DNA of 48,132 bases from Clostridia bacterium. Its GTDB lineage: Bacteria; Bacillota; Clostridia; Acetivibrionales; DSM-27016. The stretch's first letter is position 1. Every line of letters starts with the position of its first letter. Where the stretch lies: positions 1 to 48,132 of the forward strand of contig JAOAIJ010000008.1 of assembly GCA_026414765.1 (NCBI GenBank), given 5' to 3'. This document shows positions 1 to 7,857 of this stretch, piece by piece. The notes beneath the pieces were generated by a model. That model ran no database searches. It was not told the DNA's origin and saw nothing but the letters and a program-made list of their open reading frames with translations. Made by a program: the position numbers and the translations under genes.

Positions 1-19
1 ATTTGATTGTTGTTTGCAT
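1..19 (-). CDS. Start of a gene leaving the window (partial)
   Basis: An ATG on the minus strand at 17-19 is preceded by a good GGAGG ribosome site ending 5 bases before it. Only six codons (MQTTIK) are inside the window, so the product cannot be named. It lies just downstream (minus sense) of two TGGATACTTT repeats that adjoin a truncated IS3 transposase. A transposase gene of a second insertion sequence, perhaps IS21-like, is a reasonable guess but is not shown by six residues. Confidence 0.4.
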
Positions 20-90
20 GTCTACCTCCAACATAATTAAAATTTCCCCTTTCAAAGGAGTTTACAGCAAACATTGTTTCCAAATTATGC

Positions 91-123
91 TGGATACTTT
101 TCTCCGTCAAAAGTGGATACTTT
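91..123. repeat. Direct repeat pair TGGATACTTT, possible IS end
   Basis: TGGATACTTT occurs at 91-100 and again at 114-123, with an ATTATGC motif flanking each copy on the outside. The repeats sit exactly where homology to the IS3 transposase stops (about 126-130) and just upstream of the partial gene at 1-19. Repeated short motifs at an end are known for IS21-family elements, so this may be the terminus of an element that inserted into the IS3 copy. The family assignment is a guess. Confidence 0.35.
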
Positions 124-125
124 AA

Positions 126-583
126 TTATGCCAGTGACACACGTGTGACTTCATCAATTACCGTCAACACACGGAAACGATTTGAAGTAGCTGTAGCATC
201 CGATACAAAATCTAATGACCACCTTGTGTTTGGAGCTATAAATGCAGCTTCTGGCTTTCCTCTTTTTTCAGAGGGACATTTCTTCTTGCGTTTGCGGATA
301 GAAAGCCCTTCCTCCTTGTAAAGCCGGAATACTTTTTTGTGATTAATATGCATTCCTTCCCGCAAGAGCAATATATGTAACCGCCTGTAACCAAAACGCT
401 TCCATCGGGTTGCAAGCTCTCCGAGCCTTTGCTTCAGCAAACCATCTTGTGACTCCTTGGTAGACTTATATCTTTTGCTTTTCCTATTCAATCTTAACAG
501 CCTGCACACATGACGTTCACTAACGTCAAAAGTATTCTGAAGACTTTCTGCTGCTGCTCTTTTGCGTGCAGGCTCTACAAGTT
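126..583 (-). pseudogene. IS3-family transposase OrfB, 3'-truncated
   Basis: The frame is open from the slippery site near 583, in the -1 frame relative to OrfA, down to a stop at 126-128. It gives about 150 residues instead of the usual 270-290. Visible features are the HTH_21-like stretch (RFGYRRLHILLLREG, then HKKVFRLYKEEGL) and the start of the rve integrase core (TRWSLDFVSDA, with the first Asp of the DDE triad). The second Asp and the Glu are absent. Homology fades just after VIDEVTRVSLA, so the stop at 126 probably comes from joined foreign DNA. OrfB would be made as an OrfAB fusion by frameshifting. As it stands it is catalytically dead. Confidence 0.8.
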
Positions 584-838
584 TTTTTCAATGACATGTT
601 GGAGCATCTGCTTGTCCAAGGTAAGTTCAGCTACAAGCTGCTTAAGTCTACGGTTCTCGTCCTCCAACTGCTTAAGCTTTTTGGCATCACTTGCTTCCAT
701 TCCGCCATATTTTGATTTCCAGCGGTAGAAGGTTTGTTCTGAGATTGTATGTTGCCTAACTAAATCCGCAACCTTGGCCCCCTTCTCTTGCTGCTTAAGA
801 ATTGCTATGATCTGCTCCTCTGTAAACCTTTTTTTCAT
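575..838 (-). CDS. IS3-family transposase OrfA
   Basis: This 87-aa protein has the HTH_Tnp_1 fold of IS3 OrfA: KRFTEEQIIAILKQQEKG, a recognition region around EQTFYRWKSKYGG, and a C-terminal leucine-zipper-like coiled coil from about residue 55. It binds the IS ends. A GGGAGG ribosome site precedes the ATG. Its last codons overlap a run of seven A (minus strand, 582-588), where a -1 slip before the TAG at 575-577 enters the orfB frame, the normal route to OrfAB in this family. OrfA is intact, but orfB is broken. Confidence 0.85.
   Translation of the reverse strand: MKKRFTEEQIIAILKQQEKGAKVADLVRQHTISEQTFYRWKSKYGGMEASDAKKLKQLEDENRRLKQLVAELTLDKQMLQHVIEKNL
582..588 (-). promoter_or_regulatory. 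A7 programmed -1 frameshift site
   Basis: The minus strand reads GAA AAA AAC TTG TAG at the end of orfA. Slipping back one base on the seven A enters a frame (AAA AAA CTT GTA GAG) that is open into orfB, while the other frame soon stops. This is the standard IS3-family arrangement. I did not identify the downstream stimulatory structure. Confidence 0.7.
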
Positions 839-892
839 CGTTCTTTCCTCCCGGATAATATTAATTATATCATCCGGACTAACTTTGTGAAT

Positions 893-917
893 GGTATACT
901 TTTAGGGGAGCAGGTCA
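893..917 (-). repeat. IS3 left terminal inverted repeat
   Basis: On the minus strand this reads TGACCTGCTCCCCTAAAAGT followed by ATACC, ending about 55 bases before orfA. The partner repeat is lost with the truncated end. Its first three bases supply the TGA that now ends the interrupted TnsA-like reading frame. Confidence 0.65.
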
Positions 918-1058
918 TAGGCACCATCTTATTATGCGCTTACGATCATACTCAAGATCACTAAACAGCCGGACATTTCTTTTTAATTTAGGGCTATATA
1001 CTTCCCAATAGTTACTTCCATAATGACTTCCTCTTTTCATCGGTAAAGGTGTATACAT
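915..1058 (-). pseudogene. TnsA-like transposase endonuclease, N-terminal fragment
   Basis: A short frame missed by length filters encodes 47 residues, beginning MYTPLPMKRGSHYGSNYWEV and continuing YSPKLKRNVRLFSDLEYD. The Y/W-x-x-x-SPKL-R-V-LFSDLEYD pattern resembles the start of short TnsA-type endonucleases of Tn7-like heteromeric transposases. The frame ends at the first three bases (TGA) of the IS3 inverted repeat, so the IS insertion truncated it. Full-length relatives are a few hundred residues. I infer that a Tn7-like element once lay here, and the rest of the gene is not in the window. The family call rests on pattern memory only. Confidence 0.5.
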
Positions 1059-1120
1059 AAAAACCCCACTTTGCAAAATTATTCTATAATAATTTTAGCA
1101 ATTATGGGGTTTCTGTATAC
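1051..1120 (-). terminator. Long imperfect palindrome, likely gajAB terminator
   Basis: The outer arms are GTATACA (1051-1057) with TGTATAC (1114-1120), then AAACCCCA (1061-1068) with TGGGGTTT (1105-1112). An AT-rich inner stem of AAAATTATT with AATAATTTT surrounds a CTAT loop. On the minus strand the G-rich arm runs into TTTTT, as in an intrinsic terminator about 30 bases after the gajB stop. It also overlaps the start codon of the TnsA-like fragment (1058), so a role as regulator or transposon-end structure is possible. Confidence 0.55.
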
Positions 1121-1151
1121 GAGTAAATAATGGCAGTATATGAATATTTGC

Positions 1152-2744
1152 TCAAATAACATCTTTATTTATATTTGTTTGTCCTGAAGTAACTGTTTCT
1201 TTTTTCTTGCACTTATACATAAAAACATCTAAATCGTTTAATCTATTAACTACCTGCTCATTTATTTCTTCCTTGCAGGCAATGCAAAGGAATTCCTTTG
1301 CTCTACTAAAAGCTACATATCCAAGTCTGCAAGTATCCGTAGACTCTTTCATGCGATTTTTAATATTTGTTTCTAGCCATTTCATTAATTCCTTCGTATT
1401 TGAAGCAACAACCAATACAGCATCTGCTTGCAAACCTTTTGATTTATGAATTGTAAGAAATGAATCTTTATAATCATCGCATTGATATGTAATCTGCTTG
1501 TCCTCCATAGCTATTACATTTTTTATTTTTTTAATATAGGTGCTTGTAATATCTGATATCCTTAGTTTAGTAACCTTTTCTCCGGAGATTGTATTATTTG
1601 CTAAACCAAATTCTTTTTCTATATAACTAATAACTTTAGCTTCTGTTATTGTCTTATCGGTTTTAATTAAGTAAATAATCCTTAAACATTTTTTTCTTAA
1701 TTCTAATCGTTCATATTTGAAATATTCACATAAATCCAATTTATTTACACTGTAAAGAGAAGAAATATATTCTTCAGTAATACTAATAACACTAGTTTTT
1801 TGTTCAAGTTTGTAGCTTTCACTTTTCTTATATCCAATAAATGCATTATTTTTGTAAGCTAAAAAAAATCTTTCTACTGGTTTGTTTTCACAGAAATTTT
1901 TATTCATACATAGTTCATTAAAGTCACTAATAATTTTGTCAACTGATGTACTTGTTATAAAACATACTCTATTTTTTGATGTAATTTTCTCGTTAGAATG
2001 AATTTGGGTGACACAAGTATGAAAATTATTAATGAAATTAACAATTGTCTCGCTTGATCTATAATTACAATTAAGACTTTCAACTAAATATACTTTCTTT
2101 TTTTGTAACGAGACTATTATTTGTTCCTTTTCTTTGGATGCCTTAGATTCTTTTCTTTGAAAGGACATAATATTTTGTTCAGGGTCACCAACGAAAACAA
2201 CATGTGTATTATTGCATTTCCTTAAAACATCGAAAATGTTAAATTGCATATTATTTGTATCCTGAAATTCATCGACGAACAAATGTGAAATTCTTTTGCA
2301 AAATCTCTCTTTCACAACTTCGTTTTCTAAAATTTTTACTGCTAACGATATAATTTGGTCATAATTTATAATTCCCTTTTCACGCAAACGTTTAATAATT
2401 GCGTTTTTTCTTATGTAATAATCATTTGCTTTGGTGTTAAGTTCTAATTCGTAATCAGAAATAATTATTTCACTTGGTATTAGCCCTATTACACCTCCAT
2501 ACGGTTTAATTAAATAATTAATTAAAAAGCTATGAATTGTACCAATAAAGATATTTTCAGTTATACTAACTTCCATTTCTAAACGTTCTCTAATATCATT
2601 TGCTGCAGTATTTGTATATGTAATAACTGCAAGAATTTTATTAGGATAGAGTTCACCAATCGCCTCTTTGACTCGTTTAATAATTTCTGTTGTTTTTCCT
2701 GACCCTGCGGCAGCTATAATCAAATTTCCATTTTTCTGCTTCAC
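1152..2744 (-). CDS. gajB: Gabija protein GajB, UvrD-like superfamily 1 helicase
   Basis: This 530-aa protein is a UvrD/Rep-type SF1A NTPase. Motifs in order are Walker A AAAGSGKTT (residues 11-19), motif II LFVDEFQDTN, motif III VFVGDPEQN, motif IV NYRSSETIVNF, motif V TIHKSKGLQADAV and motif VI GYVAFSRAK. I chose the GTG at 2744 because GGAGG stands 9 bases upstream; the longer frame begins at a TTG inside gajA. It follows gajA by 4 bases, so the two are co-translated. In Gabija, GajB senses DNA ends or unwinding and activates the GajA nuclease, and depletion of (d)NTPs and cleavage of DNA block phage. Its length is near that of known GajB (about 500 aa). A generic OLD-UvrD pair is the only alternative. 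Confidence 0.88.
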   Translation of the reverse strand: MKQKNGNLIIAAAGSGKTTEIIKRVKEAIGELYPNKILAVITYTNTAANDIRERLEMEVSITENIFIGTIHSFLINYLIKPYGGVIGLIPSEIIISDYELELNTKANDYYIRKNAIIKRLREKGIINYDQIISLAVKILENEVVKERFCKRISHLFVDEFQDTNNMQFNIFDVLRKCNNTHVVFVGDPEQNIMSFQRKESKASKEKEQIIVSLQKKKVYLVESLNCNYRSSETIVNFINNFHTCVTQIHSNEKITSKNRVCFITSTSVDKIISDFNELCMNKNFCENKPVERFFLAYKNNAFIGYKKSESYKLEQKTSVISITEEYISSLYSVNKLDLCEYFKYERLELRKKCLRIIYLIKTDKTITEAKVISYIEKEFGLANNTISGEKVTKLRISDITSTYIKKIKNVIAMEDKQITYQCDDYKDSFLTIHKSKGLQADAVLVVASNTKELMKWLETNIKNRMKESTDTCRLGYVAFSRAKEFLCIACKEEINEQVVNRLNDLDVFMYKCKKKETVTSGQTNINKDVI

Positions 2745-2748
2745 TATT

Positions 2749-4629
2749 TTAGTCCTCCATAACAAATGAAAAAATGTTTTTTATATAATCAGGGACAATA
2801 AACCCTTCGCTATTTTTGGTTAATTCCTCTTCAAGGTAAAAAGCGAAATCTGATTTATCATTCTTAATCCTTTCAAAGTACTCATCTACATCGATTTGAG
2901 TTCTCCATGATACTGAGAGAGTTTTATGTAATTGAGAGTGTAGTTTCCCAAATACTTTAATTAGCAAATCTTTACCAGCACTTTTTTGGTTATATTTTAA
3001 GATTTCTTTTTCAAAAGTTTTCTCATTATACTCAATTCTAATAATGTTACAGTCATATTCCTTTTTTAGACTTTCTGCTCTATTTTCTGATTTTGTGTCC
3101 TTATCTTTATCCGTTAAAACTCCACATTTTATAAAGTATCCATTCTTTACGACCTCAAGAAAATGCTTAAAAGCAACTCCATTTACATTTATAACATTAC
3201 ATCCTACACTTTCTAAAGTCTTATGATAAAGGATTTTAAAAAATGTAGGAATTAATATTTGCTCGGAAATGCCTTCTACAAGTATAATTCTTCTGGCAAA
3301 AAACATACATGAATTGGTCGCATCTAAATATTTCTTTAAATATTTAATATGTTCTTCTCCTATATTTCCATTTTTAAAACCTGTATTTAAATAATGGTAT
3401 TTTAATTTTTCACCATCTCTAAATAACACAACTAAATTATCAAAATCAAGTGAAGTAGTTACGTGAGTTGAATGTGAAGTTATTAGAATCTGTGTGTCTT
3501 TTTGTTTATTATTCAAACTCTCGTTATCAGAATATAATTCTTCTATTTTGCTTAGATTACTTGCCAAGTGCTTCTGAAGATGTGGGTGAAGATGTGCTTC
3601 TGGCTCTTCAATACCTATAACTCGAAACGCTAACTTTAATTTATTATCTGTATGAGAAGCCAATTGGGATAATATAAGAGAAATAAAAAGTAAGTTGTTT
3701 TTTCCAAGGCCATTTCTATCAATTGATATAGGCTCTTGTCCATATATGAGACATAGTTTTTTTATTATTTCACTTACTTCAGGAGAAGAAAAATTGAAAT
3801 CTATTTCATTATCTACTCCACTATAAGATAAAGAAAATTTATTTAAAAATCTAACCAACTCTTGTCTAATACTTCTTAATTTTTTATTTTCTTTAATATG
3901 TGTATTTAACTCTTCCAATAAAGCTTGAATGTCTGCAAAATCACTTCCATAATCTCTATTAATGATTCGGTAAAGAATCTTATACTCACCATTAGCAACC
4001 AATTCTTTTTTAGCGTCTCTAAGTGCGTCAAGAATTTCTAACTTAAGCAACTTAAGAAAGTAAGGCTCGCATTTATTTGTTACAGAATCCCCACCATAAA
4101 TTAAATATTCATATTGCTCAATTGGAAACTCTACATATTCAAATAACTTTTCCTTAGGAATACCAACCAAACCTTTAAGTATTTCAATCTGCTGCTTTAA
4201 CCATTCAGTTTTCTTAAATCCATTTCTAGGTCTAAATAAATATGTCAGTTTTGCTTTAGTAAGTGTATTCTCATAGAACCAATCACCAACAACAGCTAAT
4301 TGATCATCATTCATATCATCAAGTATTATCTGAACTTTAACTTCAGGGAAAACAATTTTTGTAGCAATATCATCAATAGCCTTATTAATATTATCAGCAA
4401 TCTGCTTTTTGAATTTTTCTTTAGTTTTATAGTTAATATCCTCAATATCTAACATTCTCTTTTTAAGCATTGTAATATCTTGACTAATAATTAAGCCTAT
4501 TGAATCTAATAAATTTGATTTTCCAATATTGTTTTCACCAATAATCGCTGTAAATGGCTTTAAAGGAATAACAAATTCATTTTCACTAAAATTCCGATAA
4601 TTCTTAATAGTCAATTCAGAAATATACAT
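2749..4629 (-). CDS. gajA: Gabija protein GajA, OLD-family ATP-dependent nuclease
   Basis: This 626-aa protein has an N-terminal ABC/SMC-like ATPase and a C-terminal TOPRIM nuclease. Visible are Walker A GENNIGKSN (31-39), a Walker B-like GIEEPEAHLHPHLQ near residue 340, a TSHSTH switch region, the TOPRIM glutamate in RIILVEGISEQ (about 448) and the DxD pair in LTDKDKD (about 505). The ribosome site AAAGGGTGA precedes the ATG. It is the first gene of the gajA-gajB pair. In Gabija the GajA tetramer is a sequence-guided DNA nickase inhibited by nucleotides and released during infection. All key residues appear present, so the system is probably active. The coding sequence is markedly AT-rich, consistent with transfer. 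Confidence 0.9.
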   Translation of the reverse strand: MYISELTIKNYRNFSENEFVIPLKPFTAIIGENNIGKSNLLDSIGLIISQDITMLKKRMLDIEDINYKTKEKFKKQIADNINKAIDDIATKIVFPEVKVQIILDDMNDDQLAVVGDWFYENTLTKAKLTYLFRPRNGFKKTEWLKQQIEILKGLVGIPKEKLFEYVEFPIEQYEYLIYGGDSVTNKCEPYFLKLLKLEILDALRDAKKELVANGEYKILYRIINRDYGSDFADIQALLEELNTHIKENKKLRSIRQELVRFLNKFSLSYSGVDNEIDFNFSSPEVSEIIKKLCLIYGQEPISIDRNGLGKNNLLFISLILSQLASHTDNKLKLAFRVIGIEEPEAHLHPHLQKHLASNLSKIEELYSDNESLNNKQKDTQILITSHSTHVTTSLDFDNLVVLFRDGEKLKYHYLNTGFKNGNIGEEHIKYLKKYLDATNSCMFFARRIILVEGISEQILIPTFFKILYHKTLESVGCNVINVNGVAFKHFLEVVKNGYFIKCGVLTDKDKDTKSENRAESLKKEYDCNIIRIEYNEKTFEKEILKYNQKSAGKDLLIKVFGKLHSQLHKTLSVSWRTQIDVDEYFERIKNDKSDFAFYLEEELTKNSEGFIVPDYIKNIFSFVMED

Positions 4630-4943
4630 GATATCACCCTTTACTTTTTTTGTTTCTATGTGTACTACCTTATTGGGGGTTCGATTAAATATGCCATATG
4701 GAATACATTTACATTATAATACATAATTCTCCACATTGCTATGTACTGTAATGGATTTTGATAGATGAAAATATAATTATCCGCACTAGAGTTAGTTCTT
4801 TTATTTGAGTAGAACTCTAGTGTTGGTTCTATCAAAACAAGTGATAATATGGTATCCTAAGGATATGAATTATAACAAGAGGTTGTAAATATAACCAAAT
4901 GATGTTGATGGGTTAAATTATCATTCAATAAGAGGTTAGACTT
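4630..4943. other. Divergent intergenic region between gajA and the 509-aa gene
   Basis: These 314 bases must hold the promoters of both divergent genes. The clearest structure is the nested inverted repeat at 4756-4837. The rest is AT-rich, and I could not single out a convincing -35/-10 pair for either strand. No ORF with a ribosome site is visible. Confidence 0.5.
4756..4837. repeat. Nested two-step inverted repeat between gajA and the orphan gene
   Basis: The outer arms are TTTTGATAGA (4756-4765) and TCTATCAAAA (4828-4837). The inner arms are CACTAGAGTT (4784-4793) and AACTCTAGTG (4813-4822). All pair perfectly, with 18- and 5-base spacers between the arm pairs and a 19-base centre. There is no T-run, so it is more likely an operator or structured RNA than a terminator. 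Its place between two divergent genes suggests shared control. Confidence 0.7.
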
Positions 4944-6473
4944 ATGTTAATTTCTGAATTTCTTACAAAAAAGTTACTAATAGATGAATCAATATATAGA
5001 ATCTTAAAGGAAGGTATACCTAATTTTGAATTGAATACTTCATATATTTTAAATGTTGTAAATAGTATAGGTTATTATGAAGTATTATCAGGATTTAAGG
5101 ATCCATACGAAAGAACTATCCTTTTCTATATTATTAAATATTTAGAAGATCCGATATTTTCATATACATATGAACAGTGGGAATCATTTTGTTCATATTA
5201 TAGAATTGATATTAGTCCAATAGAAAAGTTGATAACTAGTGATTCTGATTTGGATTTTAGGTTCTTAGTATTTGATGATTCAATAATTGATTTGCATCTA
5301 CAATTGAAAAGAACAAATATTATTGATGATATGTTTAAGTATCAACTAATCTTACAAAATTTAAGCGAATTAAAGATGGATGCATCACTAGCCAGCCTAC
5401 AATTCAATACACAATTATATAGAGATATTGCACATTGTGTAACAATGCTTAATGTTAATGTTTCTACGAGAGAGAGTATGGAAAAAGGATATTTTGACAG
5501 AAGATTTACTCCACAAGACGAGTCAATAGGAAACATTTCAGCTATTTACGAGGTTTTGTATATAATCCAGGAGTTCTCGTATGATGAAGATAAGGACATG
5601 TTAGAAAATCTTTATCATGCTTATAACAATTATATAAAAATTCATATTGATATGATTTTTATTATTTTAAGTTTGCAAGTTATAAAAGTTAGTCCCTTCG
5701 CTTCTACTTCTCAAATTAGTATTAGTGAAAAAATAATTCGTACAATAATGAAGTTGCTTAAAGGAGCACGTGTAATTGGAATTTTAAAAAATGATAGATA
5801 TTTTTGTACTGATAAAGAATGGTTTATGCGAGATGCAGATGATGATACAACTAGATTGCAAATATTATATGAATATTATAACGGTGATCAGTATAGCTTA
5901 CGCCTAGATTTATCTCATAAAGGCGTTAATTCTTTTCATTTGAACAATTTATCAAAAGGTAAAATTGATTATTTCCCAATAGACAGTAGTCAAATAGAAA
6001 AAGTGTACTTATTAAATCATGAGTATAAGGAATGGTTCATTAATTATAATAATGACTTGTTTTTTCTTAAGGATAGATATAAATCATTAATTCATCAAAG
6101 TGAACATGAAAAATTAGAAGAAATACTAAAAACAAATAAGCATTTTTTAATCCCTGAACTAGATAATGAAGAAAATGTTCTTAACTTTCTTGATTTTTGG
6201 TTAAAGTTCTTCGTTTCATTAGCAAAAGATATGCCAAAGGAAAAAATAAATCCTAATATGATATATTATGAGCGTTTTATCTACGGATTTATTGAGGAGT
6301 ATTTTTACAGAAGAAAAGTAACTAAAGATTTCAATGAAGGGGATTTTAAATCAAAGATAATTGCTTATACAGTAAGTATAGGGTTATTTGATTCTAGCGA
6401 GATAGATATTTTAAAAAATGATTTTTCAGTCACTGAAGTACTTTCTTACATGATTTTGCTTATTCAACAGTAA
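4944..6473 (+). CDS. Uncharacterised 509-aa protein in defence island
   Basis: I do not recognise this protein. It has no signal peptide and no clear membrane segment. It is rich in Ile, Tyr, Asp and Lys and looks largely helical, with acidic stretches such as SDSDLDFRFLVFDDS and DADDDTT. A ribosome site (AAGAGGT) lies 7 bases before the ATG. It is divergent from gajA, separated by a 314-base region holding a nested inverted repeat, and ends before a strong hairpin. Its very AT-rich coding matches gajAB and differs from the right half of the window, so it probably arrived with the island. Position makes a role in defence or regulation plausible, but no catalytic motif supports this. It could also be a structural scaffold or sensor. 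Confidence 0.75.
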   Translation: MLISEFLTKKLLIDESIYRILKEGIPNFELNTSYILNVVNSIGYYEVLSGFKDPYERTILFYIIKYLEDPIFSYTYEQWESFCSYYRIDISPIEKLITSDSDLDFRFLVFDDSIIDLHLQLKRTNIIDDMFKYQLILQNLSELKMDASLASLQFNTQLYRDIAHCVTMLNVNVSTRESMEKGYFDRRFTPQDESIGNISAIYEVLYIIQEFSYDEDKDMLENLYHAYNNYIKIHIDMIFIILSLQVIKVSPFASTSQISISEKIIRTIMKLLKGARVIGILKNDRYFCTDKEWFMRDADDDTTRLQILYEYYNGDQYSLRLDLSHKGVNSFHLNNLSKGKIDYFPIDSSQIEKVYLLNHEYKEWFINYNNDLFFLKDRYKSLIHQSEHEKLEEILKTNKHFLIPELDNEENVLNFLDFWLKFFVSLAKDMPKEKINPNMIYYERFIYGFIEEYFYRRKVTKDFNEGDFKSKIIAYTVSIGLFDSSEIDILKNDFSVTEVLSYMILLIQQ

Positions 6474-6871
6474 CTAGTGGATGAAATATGTTTGGAAAAT
6501 ATAGAAAAATTTAAATCATACTTATTTCTATATAAAATAGTTTGGTGTTGCATTATGTGAGTAATTTTGCTTCACACACATTTATAAGTGGTAACTTTAC
6601 TTCAAAAAATAATGAAGTAAAGTTACCACTTAAAGAATTAGTTGTATTTAATATAAAGTTTTTTATCGAGGTATTTTTGTTTCACTGGAGTTGAGATTAT
6701 TTGTTTAGCTTATCTTCTCTTCTCTTCAATAGTTTCACCAATAAATAATTTTTTGTATTAAGACTTATACAAATACTTTGTGCATATTATGTGCCATTTA
6801 TGGTTGATATAAATCAATTTTCTGTACTTTGCCAACCTTCTGGCTCGCCGCTGCTGTTTCCAAAAATCATG
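6474..6871. other. Gap between convergent genes, with a strong hairpin
   Basis: These 398 bases lie between the 3' ends of the 509-aa gene and the APH-fold gene. They contain the 20-bp perfect hairpin at 6585-6632 and a related direct copy of one arm, GTAATTTTGCTTCA (6561-6574) versus GTAACTTTACTTCA (6591-6604). No reading frame with a ribosome site is evident. A mobile-element scar is possible. Confidence 0.5.
6585..6632. repeat. Perfect 20-bp inverted repeat with 8-base loop
   Basis: The arm TAAGTGGTAACTTTACTTCA (6585-6604) pairs without mismatch with 6613-6632 around the loop AAAAATAA. It sits between two convergent genes, so a bidirectional terminator is possible. Neither side carries a T-run, so an element end or structured RNA is also possible. 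A degenerate copy of the inner arm half lies 30 bases upstream. Confidence 0.7.
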
Positions 6872-7840
6872 TTACCCAACAAATAACTCTGCAGAAATTC
6901 TGTCTACGTTTTCATACAGCCAATTCATAAGATTGTTGGACAATGTGTTGATGGCTTTGTAAGTAATGGGTACTTCGCTGTATGGAGGTGTAAAGCTGCA
7001 AAAACACAAGTAATAATAAAGGAAGTAAGGCATCATTTTTATGTCGTAATCATTCAGAATGAAAGAGGAATGATTGAGATATTCATTCCAATACTTTTTG
7101 AATTTTTGCGCGCAAATTTCCCCGTGGCGGCAAAGAGGGTCGGCGTAGGTGTAAGACATGAACACCTCGAAACAAGCAGGGAGAAAAGAAGCAGAAGTCC
7201 AATCAATGACAACCAGTTCTCTATTGTTGACAATGATTTGCCCTATGTAATAATCACCATGCGAGTTTACGTAGGTTAATTTGCTTACATTAAAAGAAAA
7301 GGTGGATACCCTTTCAATGTGTTTCAGTTTTTCTTCGATTTCTTGTTGTAATTGTTTGTCCTTTGTTTCCACTGCGCTTTCCAGTTTGCCGATATAAAAT
7401 TGTTTCGCATCCAAAGCAATGGATTTATGGAAAAAACCTCCATCGAAGCCTGTGGGCAATTTAGGATAGTTTTTTAGAACTCTTTGTATTTTTCCTAGCA
7501 TTTGAGCTGATTTTTCTAAAAACCAGTCGGGAGCAGTGTTGACAGCCAAAGTTTCCCCTTCAATAAATTCTTGTATGTGAAACTGCATTTCCGTTGTCTT
7601 TGTCATATAAGTTTCGTGAATTGTCTTTAGAAATTTTGCAACAGGAATGCCATTCTGATGAAGATATTCCGTTATTCGGCCTTCGTTTTCAGTGTTTTCA
7701 TTGTCAAGGGGAAAAGTTTTCAAAAGGTATTGGCCACGGCTTGTTTCAATAAGATATATTTCTGTGCCGAAATGCTCGTCAATGCGTTTTATATTTTTGA
7801 TTTCCAGGTCATAGTTTGCTGTGATTATCTCAGTTAACAT
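6872..7840 (-). CDS. APH/CotS-fold small-molecule phosphotransferase
   Basis: This 322-aa protein belongs to the aminoglycoside-phosphotransferase/choline-kinase-like superfamily. Seen are an N-lobe with YLLKTFP (ATP-binding Lys), the catalytic loop NSHGDYYIGQIIVN (Brenner-type HGDxxxxN, about residues 193-206) and the metal-binding IDWTSAS (about 214). The ribosome site GGAGGTGAATT precedes the ATG. CotS-type spore-coat kinases, homoserine kinase-like and antibiotic kinases share this fold, so the substrate cannot be assigned. The gene stands alone between mobile remnants and starts inside what remains of a transposase fragment, so it may have come with them. No resistance claim is made. Confidence 0.75.
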   Translation of the reverse strand: MLTEIITANYDLEIKNIKRIDEHFGTEIYLIETSRGQYLLKTFPLDNENTENEGRITEYLHQNGIPVAKFLKTIHETYMTKTTEMQFHIQEFIEGETLAVNTAPDWFLEKSAQMLGKIQRVLKNYPKLPTGFDGGFFHKSIALDAKQFYIGKLESAVETKDKQLQQEIEEKLKHIERVSTFSFNVSKLTYVNSHGDYYIGQIIVNNRELVVIDWTSASFLPACFEVFMSYTYADPLCRHGEICAQKFKKYWNEYLNHSSFILNDYDIKMMPYFLYYYLCFCSFTPPYSEVPITYKAINTLSNNLMNWLYENVDRISAELFVG

Positions 7841-7857
7841 AATTCACCTCCGTCATT

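Larger units (their letters stand above)
126..917 (-). mobile_element. IS3-family insertion sequence, truncated at its transposase 3' end
   Basis: The minus-strand element starts at 917 with TGACCTGCTCCCCTAAAAGT, matching the TGACCTGCYCCC start common in IS3-family elements of the IS2/IS407 type (recalled, not searched). It carries orfA, an A7 slippery run and the first half of orfB. OrfB stops after the region of the first catalytic Asp, so the rest of the DDE domain and the right inverted repeat are missing. The element cuts a TnsA-like gene at 917/918 and was itself interrupted near 126. It cannot move on its own. Confidence 0.8.

Noticed and set aside
5420-5470. Possible HEPN RNase motif (YRDIAHC) in the 509-aa protein
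   Set aside because: HEPN needs R followed by four to six residues before H. Here only three intervene, and no second support exists.
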